Source: Trinickia soli
GTDB taxonomy: Bacteria > Pseudomonadota > Gammaproteobacteria > Burkholderiales > Burkholderiaceae
DNA: 64,000 bases
Direction of reading: 5' to 3'
NCBI RefSeq assembly: GCF_002879855.1
Contig: NZ_PNYB01000017.1
Location: 62,001-126,000, forward strand
How positions within the stretch are numbered: position 1 is the first letter of the stretch; each line of letters opens with the position of its first letter. Made by a program: the position numbers and the translations under genes. This document shows, piece by piece, positions 8,032 to 17,129 of this stretch. A model generated the notes under the pieces. That model saw nothing but the letters and a program-made list of their open reading frames with translations. It was not told where the DNA came from and searched no databases.

Positions 8032-10863
8032 TTACTCCGCAAACGCAGCGGCGAGGACGGCCGACTGTCTTGCCGAGTGCGCCGATTGGCTCCCGGGCGC
8101 CGTGGAAGCCCCTGCTTCGGGGCCCGCATACATCAGCGCGATCCCGGGCGGCATGACCTCGCGCAACCGCGGTTCCACGAAACTCCATGCGCCCTGATTG
8201 CGCGATTCCTCCTGACACCACACCACCGATTTCAGGTTCGGATACCGCGCCAGTTCCGCGGCGAGCTGCGTGGAGGGAAACGGATACAACTGCTCGACGC
8301 GAACGATCGGTGTGGCGGCCATGCCGGCCGTACGGCGATATTCGAGCAACTCGTAGTAGACCTTGCCTGATGTCAGGATGATGCGCTCGACCATGGAAGC
8401 CGAAATCGTCTCACTGAGCGCGCCCTCGGTCAGAATTTCGTGGAACGCACCGTGCGCTAGCTCGTCGAGTGCGCTCACCGCTGCCGGATGCCGCAGCAGC
8501 GACTTCGGTGTCATGACGATCAAAGGCCGTCGATCGAAGACGAGCCCCTGCATCCTCAGCATGTGGAAGAGCTGCGCGGGCGTGGTGGGTTGAATCACAC
8601 GCATGTTGTCTTGCGCGCTAAGTTGCAGATACCGTTCGAGCCTCGCCGATGCATGTTCCGGGCCCTGCCCTTCCTGCCCATGAGGCAGGAACAATGTCAA
8701 CGCGCTGCGCTGCCCCCACTTCGCTGCGCCGGCCGCGATGAACTGGTCGATGACGACCTGCGCGCCATTGGCGAAGTCGCCGAACTGGGCCTCCCACATC
8801 ACCAGTGCGTTGCGGTGTACCGTCGAGTAGCCATATTCGAAGGCCAGCACCGCGGCCTCGGAGAGCACCGAGTTCGTTACGGTGAACCGGCCTTGCATCT
8901 CCCCGACGTGCGCGAGCGGAATGAATACGCCGTCCGCCCGGCTCGTTCGTCTTTGGTTGTGCAGAACCGCGTGACGCTGATTGAAGGTACCTCGTTCGCT
9001 ATCCTGCCCGCTCAGTCGAACGTCGACTCCCGCACCAAGCAACGAGGCAAACGCCAGTTGCTCGGCCATCGCCCAATCGACAGGCTTCGTTCCAGCCGCC
9101 ATCTCGCGACGGGCGGCCACCATCCTGGCTACGAGCGGATGAAGCTCATACTCTTGCGGAACGCTCGATATCCGCTGCGCGAGGCTCCGCACTTGCTCGG
9201 CCGACAGCGCAACGTCGCTCGACGGTCGGGATTGCGCTTCAATGGACGGCGACCGCACGGCGGCCTCATGCGTCGAAGCCGATTGCGGCGCGGCCGTGTC
9301 GCGCGCCCGCTCGAGACTATCGCGATGTCGCTGAACATAGCCCTCGACTTCGGCAGACGTCACCGTGCCCTGCTCGACAAGCTTGCGGGCGTATAGCGTC
9401 TTCACGCCAGGATGGGCTGCGATGGCCCGATACATCAGTGGCTGGGTGATGCCCGGCGTGTCCTGCTCCTGATGGCCGTGCTTGCGAAAGCAGACCAGAT
9501 CGATCACGACGCTGCGCTTGAACTGCGTACGGTAGTCGAGCGCGAGACGTACCGCCATGACCACCGCCTCCGGATCATCACCGTTCACGTGCAGCACCGG
9601 CGCCTCGATCATCTTGGCAATGTCGGTCGAGTAGAACGACGAGCGCGTGTCGCGCGGGTCGGAAGTCGTGAAACCGATCTGGTTGTTGACGACCACATGG
9701 ACGGTCCCGCCCGTGCCATGTCCGCGGGTATAGGACAGGCTCAACGTTTCCATCACGACGCCCTGCCCGGATATCGCCGCATCGCCGTGAATCTCAATCG
9801 GCAAAATATGGCTTGCATCCGCACCATCCAACGTTTCCGCCTTCGCACGCGCCATTCCCTGCACCACCGGGTTGACGATTTCCAGATGGGAGGGATTGAA
9901 TGCCAGCACGACTTCGACCGGCCCTGCTTCGGTTTGCGCGACGCCGCTAAAGCCCTTGTGATACTTGACGTCGTCGGCCTGAAGCGTGCCGGCACCCTTA
10001 CCTTCGAATTCGTCGAACAACGCATGGTGAGGCTTGCCCACAATGTTGACCAGCACGTTCAAGCGCCCGCGGTGCGCCATGCCCATGACCACCGAGCGCA
10101 CCTTCTTCGAGGCCCCGTACCGGACGAGTTCGTCAAGCAAGACGATCAGCGATTCGCCTCCTTCCAGGGAAAATCGCTTTTGCCCGGCATAGCGTGTATG
10201 CAAGAACTTCTCGATGCCTTCGGCCGCCACGAGTCGTTCGAGAATCCGACGCTTTTCATCGACCGACAACGAAGGTTTGGCGCGCGTCGATTCGAGCCTC
10301 AGTTGCCACCAACGCTGCTCGTTCGCATCCGTTATATGCGTGAATTCGGCGCCGAGCGTGCCCGTATAAGTGTCCTCGAGCGCAGCCACGATTTTCCGAA
10401 GGGCTACATCCTCCTCGAAAAGAAACGTATCGGCCGTGCTGAATTGAGTGGACATATCCGCGGCGGTCAAACCGTAATACGCGGGTGTGAGTTCGGCCAA
10501 AGCTCGCGGCGGCGTCCATTGCAGCGGGTCCAGGTTTGCCGTGCGCGTGCCCACCGTTCTGAACGCGGTGATGAGCGACTGCACCGCCACCTGCTTTCTG
10601 GCGAGCGCCAAGCCACTGTCCGCCGGCGCGGCAGCACGGTGCGGCCGTTTGGCCATCTCGATGAAGCTGGATACGACCGGCCCATGCGGCTCGTCATCGC
10701 GATCGCTGCCGTCGATGGCCGGCGTTTCGCGCAATGCGTCGAAATAGGCGCGCCACTCGTGCGTCACCGATGCCGGGTCGGCCAAATAGAGTTCGTACTG
10801 CTCTTCGACATAAGGGGCGTTGCCCCCGAACAAGAATGAGGTTTGACGTTCGCGAAGCAACAT
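8032..10863 (-). CDS. 2-oxoglutarate dehydrogenase E1 component-like decarboxylase, stand-alone
   Basis: From ATG 10863 the protein has 943 residues, the size of E. coli SucA. It begins with the SucA-type segment NAPYVEEQYELYLADP and contains the ThDP/transketolase signatures VVMGMAHRGRLNVL, HGDAAISGQGVVMETL, NNQIGFTTSDP and FRKHGHQEQD. E1 decarboxylates 2-oxoglutarate on ThDP. Normally sucB (E2) and lpd (E3) follow, but here the next genes are a DJ-1-like protein and an acetolactate-synthase-like enzyme. This is therefore probably a paralog. It may act alone as a decarboxylase or carboligase, or borrow E2/E3 from the main operon. Confidence 0.88.
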   Translation of the reverse strand: MLLRERQTSFLFGGNAPYVEEQYELYLADPASVTHEWRAYFDALRETPAIDGSDRDDEPHGPVVSSFIEMAKRPHRAAAPADSGLALARKQVAVQSLITAFRTVGTRTANLDPLQWTPPRALAELTPAYYGLTAADMSTQFSTADTFLFEEDVALRKIVAALEDTYTGTLGAEFTHITDANEQRWWQLRLESTRAKPSLSVDEKRRILERLVAAEGIEKFLHTRYAGQKRFSLEGGESLIVLLDELVRYGASKKVRSVVMGMAHRGRLNVLVNIVGKPHHALFDEFEGKGAGTLQADDVKYHKGFSGVAQTEAGPVEVVLAFNPSHLEIVNPVVQGMARAKAETLDGADASHILPIEIHGDAAISGQGVVMETLSLSYTRGHGTGGTVHVVVNNQIGFTTSDPRDTRSSFYSTDIAKMIEAPVLHVNGDDPEAVVMAVRLALDYRTQFKRSVVIDLVCFRKHGHQEQDTPGITQPLMYRAIAAHPGVKTLYARKLVEQGTVTSAEVEGYVQRHRDSLERARDTAAPQSASTHEAAVRSPSIEAQSRPSSDVALSAEQVRSLAQRISSVPQEYELHPLVARMVAARREMAAGTKPVDWAMAEQLAFASLLGAGVDVRLSGQDSERGTFNQRHAVLHNQRRTSRADGVFIPLAHVGEMQGRFTVTNSVLSEAAVLAFEYGYSTVHRNALVMWEAQFGDFANGAQVVIDQFIAAGAAKWGQRSALTLFLPHGQEGQGPEHASARLERYLQLSAQDNMRVIQPTTPAQLFHMLRMQGLVFDRRPLIVMTPKSLLRHPAAVSALDELAHGAFHEILTEGALSETISASMVERIILTSGKVYYELLEYRRTAGMAATPIVRVEQLYPFPSTQLAAELARYPNLKSVVWCQEESRNQGAWSFVEPRLREVMPPGIALMYAGPEAGASTAPGSQSAHSARQSAVLAAAFAE

Positions 10864-11337
10864 GATCAGTCCGTCCCGAAGTGGCACGCGGTTTCGACTT
10901 CCGCCGCAATTGCAATGTGGCGACCGTGACGCTGCACCCCGGCCAATCGAATGTCCAACCAGGCTCCGCACGATCTTGCGTCACGTCCGGCCTTATCGCC
11001 GGCCGGCCGTGTACTCGAGACCAAGTCTAGTGAGTGGTCGCCACAGCGCAAACCCGTACGTGGCGCTGTCACAGGCCAACTACAGTGCAATTTTGGCCAT
11101 CTCGCGCGGGCGGCCTCATTGGCCATCGGGCCGGCCGACGAGGCGGGAATAACCGGTCGCTTTGTTACGCAGACGCAAAAGTCATTTACCGGACGCGGTG
11201 GCCCCGCCTTTCGGCCGTTGCGGTAAGCTTGCGCAACGCTCGTGATTGCGAGCTATTGCGCCGATTCGAACGTCGCCCGCAAGCTTCGCCCCGTGGTGTA
11301 GAAACGAAGCATCCCCCACATTTGTGAAAGGTCTCGC
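10864..11337. other. Divergent intergenic region between E1 operon and AraC regulator
   Basis: The 474 bases contain no credible gene. They must hold the promoters of the E1/DJ-1/ALS operon (minus) and of the GlxA-type regulator (plus). A GC-rich inverted run lies around 10990-11010 (CCGGCC...GGCCGG). I see no recognisable operator. Confidence 0.5.
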
Positions 11338-12363
11338 ATGGAAGTCGCCATTGTCGTATTCGATGGTGTGCAGGCGCTGGATGTTGCCGGCCCGCTGGAC
11401 GTATTCGCGGAAGCCAACACCTACCTCCCGGAGCATGAAAAATATGAGGTATCCCTCGTGGCTCACCGGGCCGGCCCGGTGACCTGCTCCAACGGGATGC
11501 AACTGTCCGCCCGTTTCGGTTTCGCGGATCGCGACGTTCAATATGACCTGATTCTCGTCGCCGGAGGGCCGCAACTGCCGGACTCGCCGCCATCCAGCGA
11601 GTTGATTCTGTGGCTGCAACAGCAGGCGCAAGGCGCCGCGCGCTTCGGCTCCGTATGCAACGGCACGTTTCTGCTCGGACGTGCGGGTCTGATCGACGGG
11701 AGAGAGGTCACGACCCACTGGGCGGTAGCGGCGCGGCTGGCCGCCGAGTTCCCGTCGGCTCGCGTTCAGCCCGACAGGATCTTCATTCGCGATGGCCGAT
11801 TGTTCACTTCCGCCGGCGTCACCGCGGGTATTGATCTGTGCCTGTCGTTCCTGTCGGAAGATTGGGGACACGAAATGTCGGTGCGGGTTGCGAAGCAATT
11901 GGTTGTCTACATCCAGCGCGAAGGCGGGCAATCGCAATACAGCCCATTCGTGTCGGCGAGCAAGGACGAGGATCCGATCATCGGCAAAGTCCATCAATAT
12001 GTGACTGAGCACATCACCGATATGCTGTCGATCGAGGAGCTGGCGAGCGCCGTATCGGTAAGCCGCCGGACGTTCTCCAGGCTGTTCGCGAAGTATGCGA
12101 AGGTGACGCCATCCGCATTCGTCGAGCAGATTCGCGTCGACACAGCCAGGAAGCTGCTGGAAAGTTCGGATGCACCGCTCAAGACCGTTGCCTTTCAATG
12201 CGGCTTTCGCAGCGCCACGCACATGCGGATGACTTTCTCGCGCCGGCTCAACGTAACGCCCGCGCAATACCGACAACGATTCCGGGGTCCCGCCGGCTCC
12301 CCGCAGCCGACCCGCACCGGCGCCGCGGAGCAGATCGGTGCGCACGGCCTCGCGCATTCCTGA
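11338..12363 (+). CDS. GlxA-type AraC-family transcriptional regulator with DJ-1/PfpI sensor domain
   Basis: The 341-residue protein has an N-terminal GATase1-like domain (about residues 1-190) with an intact Cys in GSVCNGTFLLGRAG, and a C-terminal AraC DNA-binding domain (about 220-320). Its two helix-turn-helix units are seen in SIEELASAVSVSRRTFSRLF and KTVAFQCGFRSATHMRMTF. The start follows GAAAGG. It is divergent from the E1/DJ-1/ALS operon, whose middle gene is a cut-down copy of its own sensor domain, so it most likely controls that operon. Confidence 0.9.
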   Translation: MEVAIVVFDGVQALDVAGPLDVFAEANTYLPEHEKYEVSLVAHRAGPVTCSNGMQLSARFGFADRDVQYDLILVAGGPQLPDSPPSSELILWLQQQAQGAARFGSVCNGTFLLGRAGLIDGREVTTHWAVAARLAAEFPSARVQPDRIFIRDGRLFTSAGVTAGIDLCLSFLSEDWGHEMSVRVAKQLVVYIQREGGQSQYSPFVSASKDEDPIIGKVHQYVTEHITDMLSIEELASAVSVSRRTFSRLFAKYAKVTPSAFVEQIRVDTARKLLESSDAPLKTVAFQCGFRSATHMRMTFSRRLNVTPAQYRQRFRGPAGSPQPTRTGAAEQIGAHGLAHS

Positions 12364-12381
12364 ACGTCGGTGCGCATCGAC

Positions 12382-13314
12382 CTATGGCGAACTACGCACG
12401 CCCGTCGCATCCACATCTTGCAGGTGCGCATTATTGCGAAGCGCCTCGGTGACGAATTCCACGAAGGCGCGAACCTTTCCGCTGGCGCCCCGCCGCTCCA
12501 CATGAAGCAGGTTCACCGGCGTGGGCTCGGGCTCGAACGCTGTCAGCACGGGCTGCAGGCTGCCGTCGCGCACCTCGGGAGCCGCCTGATACGACAACAA
12601 CTGCGTGAGTCCGACGCAGTCGACCGCCGCAGACACGGCAGCCGGCACCAGATCGACGATCATCCTCGGCCGAAGGCGGACGGGGAGCCTCACTCCGCTA
12701 TCGTTGAATACCCACTCGAGCGGAAGCGATACGCCCGTGCATGACACGCAACTGTGATCGATCAGGTCTCGGGGATGCATGGGTTCCCCGTGTGCAGCGA
12801 GGTAAGCGGGGGCCGCGTAGGTTCGTCGGCGCACAAACCCCAACGGCACGGCGAATATCGACGAGTCGCCCAGGTGTCCGATTCGAATCGCGATGTCGAC
12901 CCCCTCTTCGAGCAGCCTCGTGGTGCGATCGACATACACGGCATTGACGCGAACCTCCGGATAACGCAACGCAAAAGCGTTCACGAGCGGCGCAACGAAC
13001 CGCTGGCCGAATAGCACGGGGGCGGAAAGCGTCAGCGTGCCCACAGGGTTCCGATGATCGATCGCAAGATTCGCTTCAACGTCCGTGATCGCGTCCAACA
13101 CCTTCCGGCACGCCTCGACGTACGTCGTGCCCGCATCGGTCGCCCGGACGGTGCGCGTGGTGCGTGCAAGCAGTTGGGCGCCGACGCGTTCTTCCAGTGA
13201 ATTGATCGCCCGCGAAACCGCCGCGGTCGACAAGCCGAGCTTGTCCGACGCGCTGGTAAAGCTACCTTGATCGACGACGGCGACCAGCACCTCCATCTCA
13301 CGTAATCTGTCCAT
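12382..13314 (-). CDS. LysR-family transcriptional regulator
   Basis: The protein starts at MDRLREMEVLVAVVDQGSF (ATG 13314; an in-frame ATG at 13326 adds four residues). The LysR winged helix-turn-helix reads SASDKLGLSTAAVSRAINSLE, and a periplasmic-binding-protein-like effector domain of about 200 residues follows. It belongs to the AaeR/DsdC-like subgroup with RVNAVYVDRTTRLLEEGVDIAIRIG. It is divergent from the monooxygenase and efflux operon at 13739-18658, and is its likely regulator. It ends 18 bases from the AraC gene, converging with it. Confidence 0.9.
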   Translation of the reverse strand: MDRLREMEVLVAVVDQGSFTSASDKLGLSTAAVSRAINSLEERVGAQLLARTTRTVRATDAGTTYVEACRKVLDAITDVEANLAIDHRNPVGTLTLSAPVLFGQRFVAPLVNAFALRYPEVRVNAVYVDRTTRLLEEGVDIAIRIGHLGDSSIFAVPLGFVRRRTYAAPAYLAAHGEPMHPRDLIDHSCVSCTGVSLPLEWVFNDSGVRLPVRLRPRMIVDLVPAAVSAAVDCVGLTQLLSYQAAPEVRDGSLQPVLTAFEPEPTPVNLLHVERRGASGKVRAFVEFVTEALRNNAHLQDVDATGVRSSP

Positions 13315-13738
13315 TCCAATCCCCAATTCCGTTGCCGGAGGTCACATAGGCCCATTGTAGGTAGCGCATGCGTGTCTGATCCCCCCAAAACGTCGAATGG
13401 CTCGAAATAGACGAAGAATGGCCAACGACAGTCCGCTTCGAAATGTCATGAAGCCGCTGCTCATGCTGCGGCCCGACTGCCGCATTCATCATTTCCGCCA
13501 GCCGGAAAAAGACTCTTTCGATAAACAACGTCTGTAGGAGTGCGTGCCGCTGCCCTGGCACATTTCGCTCACTCATTGGCCCAAAACTTCACGCGCTTTG
13601 GCTTTGGGAAATTGGGCACATCTTCGACAATCAATCCCGTCACCACGCGGCCGCACAGGCCAAACACCCCGTTCGCTTCGGCTGCGCCGGTTCATTCCCC
13701 GCAGCGCGTCGGGACGACCTAGCGAGAGAGAACCCGTC
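13315..13738. other. Divergent intergenic region of the LysR-regulated efflux operon
   Basis: These 424 bases separate the LysR gene from the operon it faces. An upstream in-frame extension of the next gene is open here, but its residues (Arg/Pro/Ser-rich) do not look like the family. I read the stretch as promoter and operator DNA, with no further gene. Confidence 0.5.
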
Positions 13739-14422
13739 ATGTTTTCAGCCATGCTTGAAGTCAAACCGGTCCCCGAGCAATTCGATGCCTACCTCGGTAT
13801 GGCGAAGATGCTTCGACCTGAGCTCGAACAGATCGATGGGTTCGTCGACAACACGCGTTATGCAAGCCTGACACGGGACGGGTGGCTGCTCTCGTTGTCG
13901 AGCTGGCGCGATGAGAAGTCGCTCGTGCGTTGGCGCACCACGACGAAGCACCACAAGGTGCAGCAAGCCGCGCGTGACCGCGTGTTTGAGGATTACCACC
14001 TGCGCATCGGTCAGCTGATCGCCGATACACAAACACCCCCGGGGCAGGTCTTGCAGGAACAGCGTTTGGACGTCACCGAGGTCGGCGCGGGCAAAGCCGT
14101 GATGCTGCTCGATGCGAAGCGCGCGCCCGAATGGCCCAAGCAGGTCGGAGCGCAAGCCGTTGCCGCATCGTTCGGACTCGTGGCGGATGCACCCGGCCTC
14201 GTTGCGTGGGACGCTTTCGATGCGCTGATGGCGCCCGGCGAAGCGATCGTCGTGGCAACGTGGATCGATCAATCCGCTGCGGAGGCCTTCGAACGCGCGG
14301 CGCAACTGCCACACGACGTGCGCCTTCGGCATATCCGGGTGATTCGCGAGTACGGGATGTTCGATCGTCGAGAAGCACCACAGTACTTTGAAGACGTTCG
14401 TCCCGCGGCCCAACCCCGATGA
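13739..14422 (+). CDS. Antibiotic biosynthesis monooxygenase (ABM)-domain protein
   Basis: ATG 13739 gives 227 residues. The first 100 fit the small ABM ferredoxin-like fold, with MFSAMLEVKPVPEQFDAYL, DGFVDNTRYASLTRDGWLLSLSSWRDEKSLVRWR and HHKVQQAARDRVFEDYHLRIG. The second half is a weaker, possibly repeated domain. ABM proteins include heme-degrading and quinol-oxidising enzymes as well as many of unknown role. Its stop overlaps the efflux gene start by four bases (ATGA), so it belongs to the pump operon and may modify or sense the exported compound. Confidence 0.8.
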   Translation: MFSAMLEVKPVPEQFDAYLGMAKMLRPELEQIDGFVDNTRYASLTRDGWLLSLSSWRDEKSLVRWRTTTKHHKVQQAARDRVFEDYHLRIGQLIADTQTPPGQVLQEQRLDVTEVGAGKAVMLLDAKRAPEWPKQVGAQAVAASFGLVADAPGLVAWDAFDALMAPGEAIVVATWIDQSAAEAFERAAQLPHDVRLRHIRVIREYGMFDRREAPQYFEDVRPAAQPR

Positions 14423-16041
14423 ACACATCCGCCCCCTCGCTCACTGCAACGGAGCCGACAATGGCATCGACGGCAGCGCTCGTTCCCATGCGAGAGCCAG
14501 AGACCCCCGCACCTCCGGGCGTCAAACAAGCCACGTTATCGCTGCGCGTCGCTGTCGGCCTTATCGGGATGCTGCTCGCATCGCTGCTGGCGATACTGAA
14601 CGAACAGGTGACCGCTCAAGCGATGGTCGATATCCAAGGCGCGCTTTCGATCGGACATGACGACGGCACCTGGCTGACTGCCCTGTTCGAGGCAACCAAC
14701 GTCGCGACGATGGTCTTTGCCCCTTGGTTCGGCATCACCTTCACGTTGAAGCGATTCACGATCGGCGCCGTGCTCGCCACGCTGCTCTTCGGCGTACTGT
14801 GCGCGTTCGCACCGAATCTGCCTGCGCTTTATGTGCTGCGTGTCCTGCAAGGGATCGCGGGCGGTTGCCTCCCGCCGATGTTGATCATCGTGGCCCTGCG
14901 CTATCTCCCCCCCAAGGTCAAGCTTTACGGACTCGCCGGGTACGCACTGACTGCGACGGTCGGACCGGCTCTCGGGACGCCGCTCGCGGCGTTGTGGACG
15001 GAGTATGTCAATTGGCGCATGGCATTTCTTCAAGTCGTGCCGCTCGGCATGGTGAGCTGCATCGCGATCCAATGGGGGCTGCCTTCGGACCCGCTCAAGC
15101 TCGAGCGATTCCGCTCGTTCGACTGGGCCGGCTTTCTCACGGGGTTTCCGGCCGTGGCCATGCTCGTAACGGGCTTGCTGCAGGGCGAGCGTCTCGACTG
15201 GCTCGGTTCCGAATTCATTCGCGCGATGTTCCTTGGAGGCACGCTGCTGTTCGCCACGTTCCTCGTCAACGAATGGTTTCACCCGCTGCCCTTTTTCAAG
15301 CTTCAAATGCTGTCTCGCCGTAACTTCACGCATGGACTCCTGACACTCGGCGGCGCAGTCGTGTTATTGGTCGGCGTCGCTGCGATACCGGGACACTATC
15401 TCGCCGCGGTGCACGGTTACCGACCCTTGCAAACGACCCCTCTGTCGTTGCTCGTGGCAATGCCGCTCCTGATCACGCTTCCATTGACGGCGGCTGTGCT
15501 CAACCTTCGGCAGGTCGACGTGCGATGGATCCTGTCCATAGGGCTTGCACTGATGCTGGCGACATGCCTGATGGGGAGCTTCATGACCTCGGAATGGACC
15601 CGCGACAACTTCTACTGGCTTCAATCCTTGCAGATCGTGGCGCAGCCCATGGTGATCATGTCGATCCTGATGGGCGTCACGACGGGCCTGCCGCCCACTG
15701 ACGGCCCGTTCGCCTCGGCCATGTTCAACTCCCTCAAGACGTTCTCCGCAGCGGCGGCAACGGCGCTTATCGAAGGGTTGGGCACCCGCCGCGAGCGTTT
15801 CCATTCCAACGTGCTCGTCGATAGTCTGGGCAACCACATGCTCGTCACGAGCCAAAGCCTGGATGCCGCGCATCGCCTGCCCGAACTTGCGCACCGCATC
15901 CATAGCCAGGCACTGGTCCTGACATCGGCAGATCTCTATCGCGTCATGGCGGGAGTCGCCGTTGCCCTGCTTCTGCTCGTGCCGGTATTGCCGGTCCGAA
16001 TCTACCCCCCGTGGAGCACTACGCCGCCCCGTTCCCATTAA
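14419..16041 (+). CDS. MFS drug transporter, DHA2 (EmrB/QacA) family
   Basis: The 540-residue inner-membrane protein has about 14 predicted membrane segments, the DHA2 layout. Family features include AILNEQVTAQAMVDIQGALSIG in helix 1, ALYVLRVLQGIAGG, and a motif-C-like segment YALTATVGPALGTPLAA. It translates from an ATGA overlap with the ABM gene and is followed by its HlyD adaptor and an outer-membrane factor. The three form a proton-driven tripartite pump. The substrate is unknown; the ABM gene and LysR regulator suggest an aromatic or quinone-like compound. Confidence 0.92.
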   Translation: MNTSAPSLTATEPTMASTAALVPMREPETPAPPGVKQATLSLRVAVGLIGMLLASLLAILNEQVTAQAMVDIQGALSIGHDDGTWLTALFEATNVATMVFAPWFGITFTLKRFTIGAVLATLLFGVLCAFAPNLPALYVLRVLQGIAGGCLPPMLIIVALRYLPPKVKLYGLAGYALTATVGPALGTPLAALWTEYVNWRMAFLQVVPLGMVSCIAIQWGLPSDPLKLERFRSFDWAGFLTGFPAVAMLVTGLLQGERLDWLGSEFIRAMFLGGTLLFATFLVNEWFHPLPFFKLQMLSRRNFTHGLLTLGGAVVLLVGVAAIPGHYLAAVHGYRPLQTTPLSLLVAMPLLITLPLTAAVLNLRQVDVRWILSIGLALMLATCLMGSFMTSEWTRDNFYWLQSLQIVAQPMVIMSILMGVTTGLPPTDGPFASAMFNSLKTFSAAAATALIEGLGTRRERFHSNVLVDSLGNHMLVTSQSLDAAHRLPELAHRIHSQALVLTSADLYRVMAGVAVALLLLVPVLPVRIYPPWSTTPPRSH

Positions 16042-16052
16042 GAGACGATGTC

Positions 16053-17129
16053 ATGTCACCTGTTACCCATTCTCCTCTCAAGACTTTCGGCATTGCTGCA
16101 TCGATTGCGGTGCTCGGCGCTGCCGCGTGGGGCAGCACGAAGCTGTTGTCGGCGCCCGATACCGAATCCACGAACGATGCCTACGTCCAGGCAGACTTTA
16201 CGCTCGTGGCGCCGCGCGTTGCGGGTCAGATTGCCGATGTGCTGGTCGATGACAACCAATCAGTGAGCGCGGGCCAATTGCTGATCCGCATCGACGATCG
16301 CGATTTCCGCGTGGCGTTGCAAAGTGCTCAGGCGGACGTGGCGGCCGCCCAGGCGTCCGTTGCGAACTATGACGCCGAGATTGCACGGCAGCCCTCGCTC
16401 GTTGCACAGGCACGCGCAACCCTTAGCGCCGACGAGGCCAGCGTCGGGTTCGCACGCGCCAATGCGGCCCGTTACGAGAGCCTTTCGCGAGCCGGTGCGG
16501 GCACGACGCAGGAGCAGCAGCACACCGCGAGCGCACTGGCCGGGCAACTCGCGCAGCAGGCCCACGATCAAGCGGCTTTGGCGACGGCCCAGCAGAACCT
16601 CGATGTCCTGCGTGCGGGACGAGACAAGGCGGCAGGTGCTTTGGCGCGAGCCGAAGCGGCGCTCGCGCAGGCCAAATTGAATTTGTCGTACACCGAGATC
16701 CGCGCGCCGTTCGACGGCAAAGTCGGACGACGCTCGGCGCGTGCGGGCGCGTTCGTTACACCCGGCACGGCAGTGCTTGCGATCGTCCCGCTTTCGCAGG
16801 CGTACGTCGTCGCCAACTTTCAGGAAAATCAACTCGCCCGCATCCGCCCCGGAGAAAGCGTCACCATCAAGGTCGACAGCCTGCCCGGCGTCCTGATCCG
16901 AGGCCATGTCGATGGGTTGGCACCGGCAACCGGGGTGAGCTTCTCAGCCATCGCGCCTGACAACGCAACCGGCAACTTCACGAAAATCGTACAACGCGTA
17001 CCCGTCAAGATCACGATCGACAGCGGGCAGCAGGCGGCGTCTGCGTTGAGCGTTGGGCTTTCTGTCGAAACGCAGGTGGCTGTCGGCCGGCAAAACGACG
17101 CGGCGGCACCGCAACGGAGCCGGATATGA
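16053..17129 (+). CDS. HlyD/EmrA-family membrane fusion protein
   Basis: From ATG 16053 the protein has 358 residues. A single N-terminal membrane anchor (TFGIAASIAVLGAAAWG) is followed by the lipoyl half-motif VAPRVAGQIADVLVDDNQSV, a coiled-coil hairpin rich in Ala/Gln (about residues 85-205), the second lipoyl half with LNLSYTEIRAPFDGKVG, and a beta-barrel domain. EmrA-type adaptors bridge an MFS pump to the outer-membrane channel. It lies 11 bases after the pump and overlaps the OMF gene by four bases. Confidence 0.92.
   Translation: MSPVTHSPLKTFGIAASIAVLGAAAWGSTKLLSAPDTESTNDAYVQADFTLVAPRVAGQIADVLVDDNQSVSAGQLLIRIDDRDFRVALQSAQADVAAAQASVANYDAEIARQPSLVAQARATLSADEASVGFARANAARYESLSRAGAGTTQEQQHTASALAGQLAQQAHDQAALATAQQNLDVLRAGRDKAAGALARAEAALAQAKLNLSYTEIRAPFDGKVGRRSARAGAFVTPGTAVLAIVPLSQAYVVANFQENQLARIRPGESVTIKVDSLPGVLIRGHVDGLAPATGVSFSAIAPDNATGNFTKIVQRVPVKITIDSGQQAASALSVGLSVETQVAVGRQNDAAAPQRSRI

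Noticed and set aside
9412-10839. Long plus-strand open frame of 475 codons
   Set aside because: It is antisense to the E1 gene, Arg/His-rich and without family motifs; a GC-rich shadow frame.
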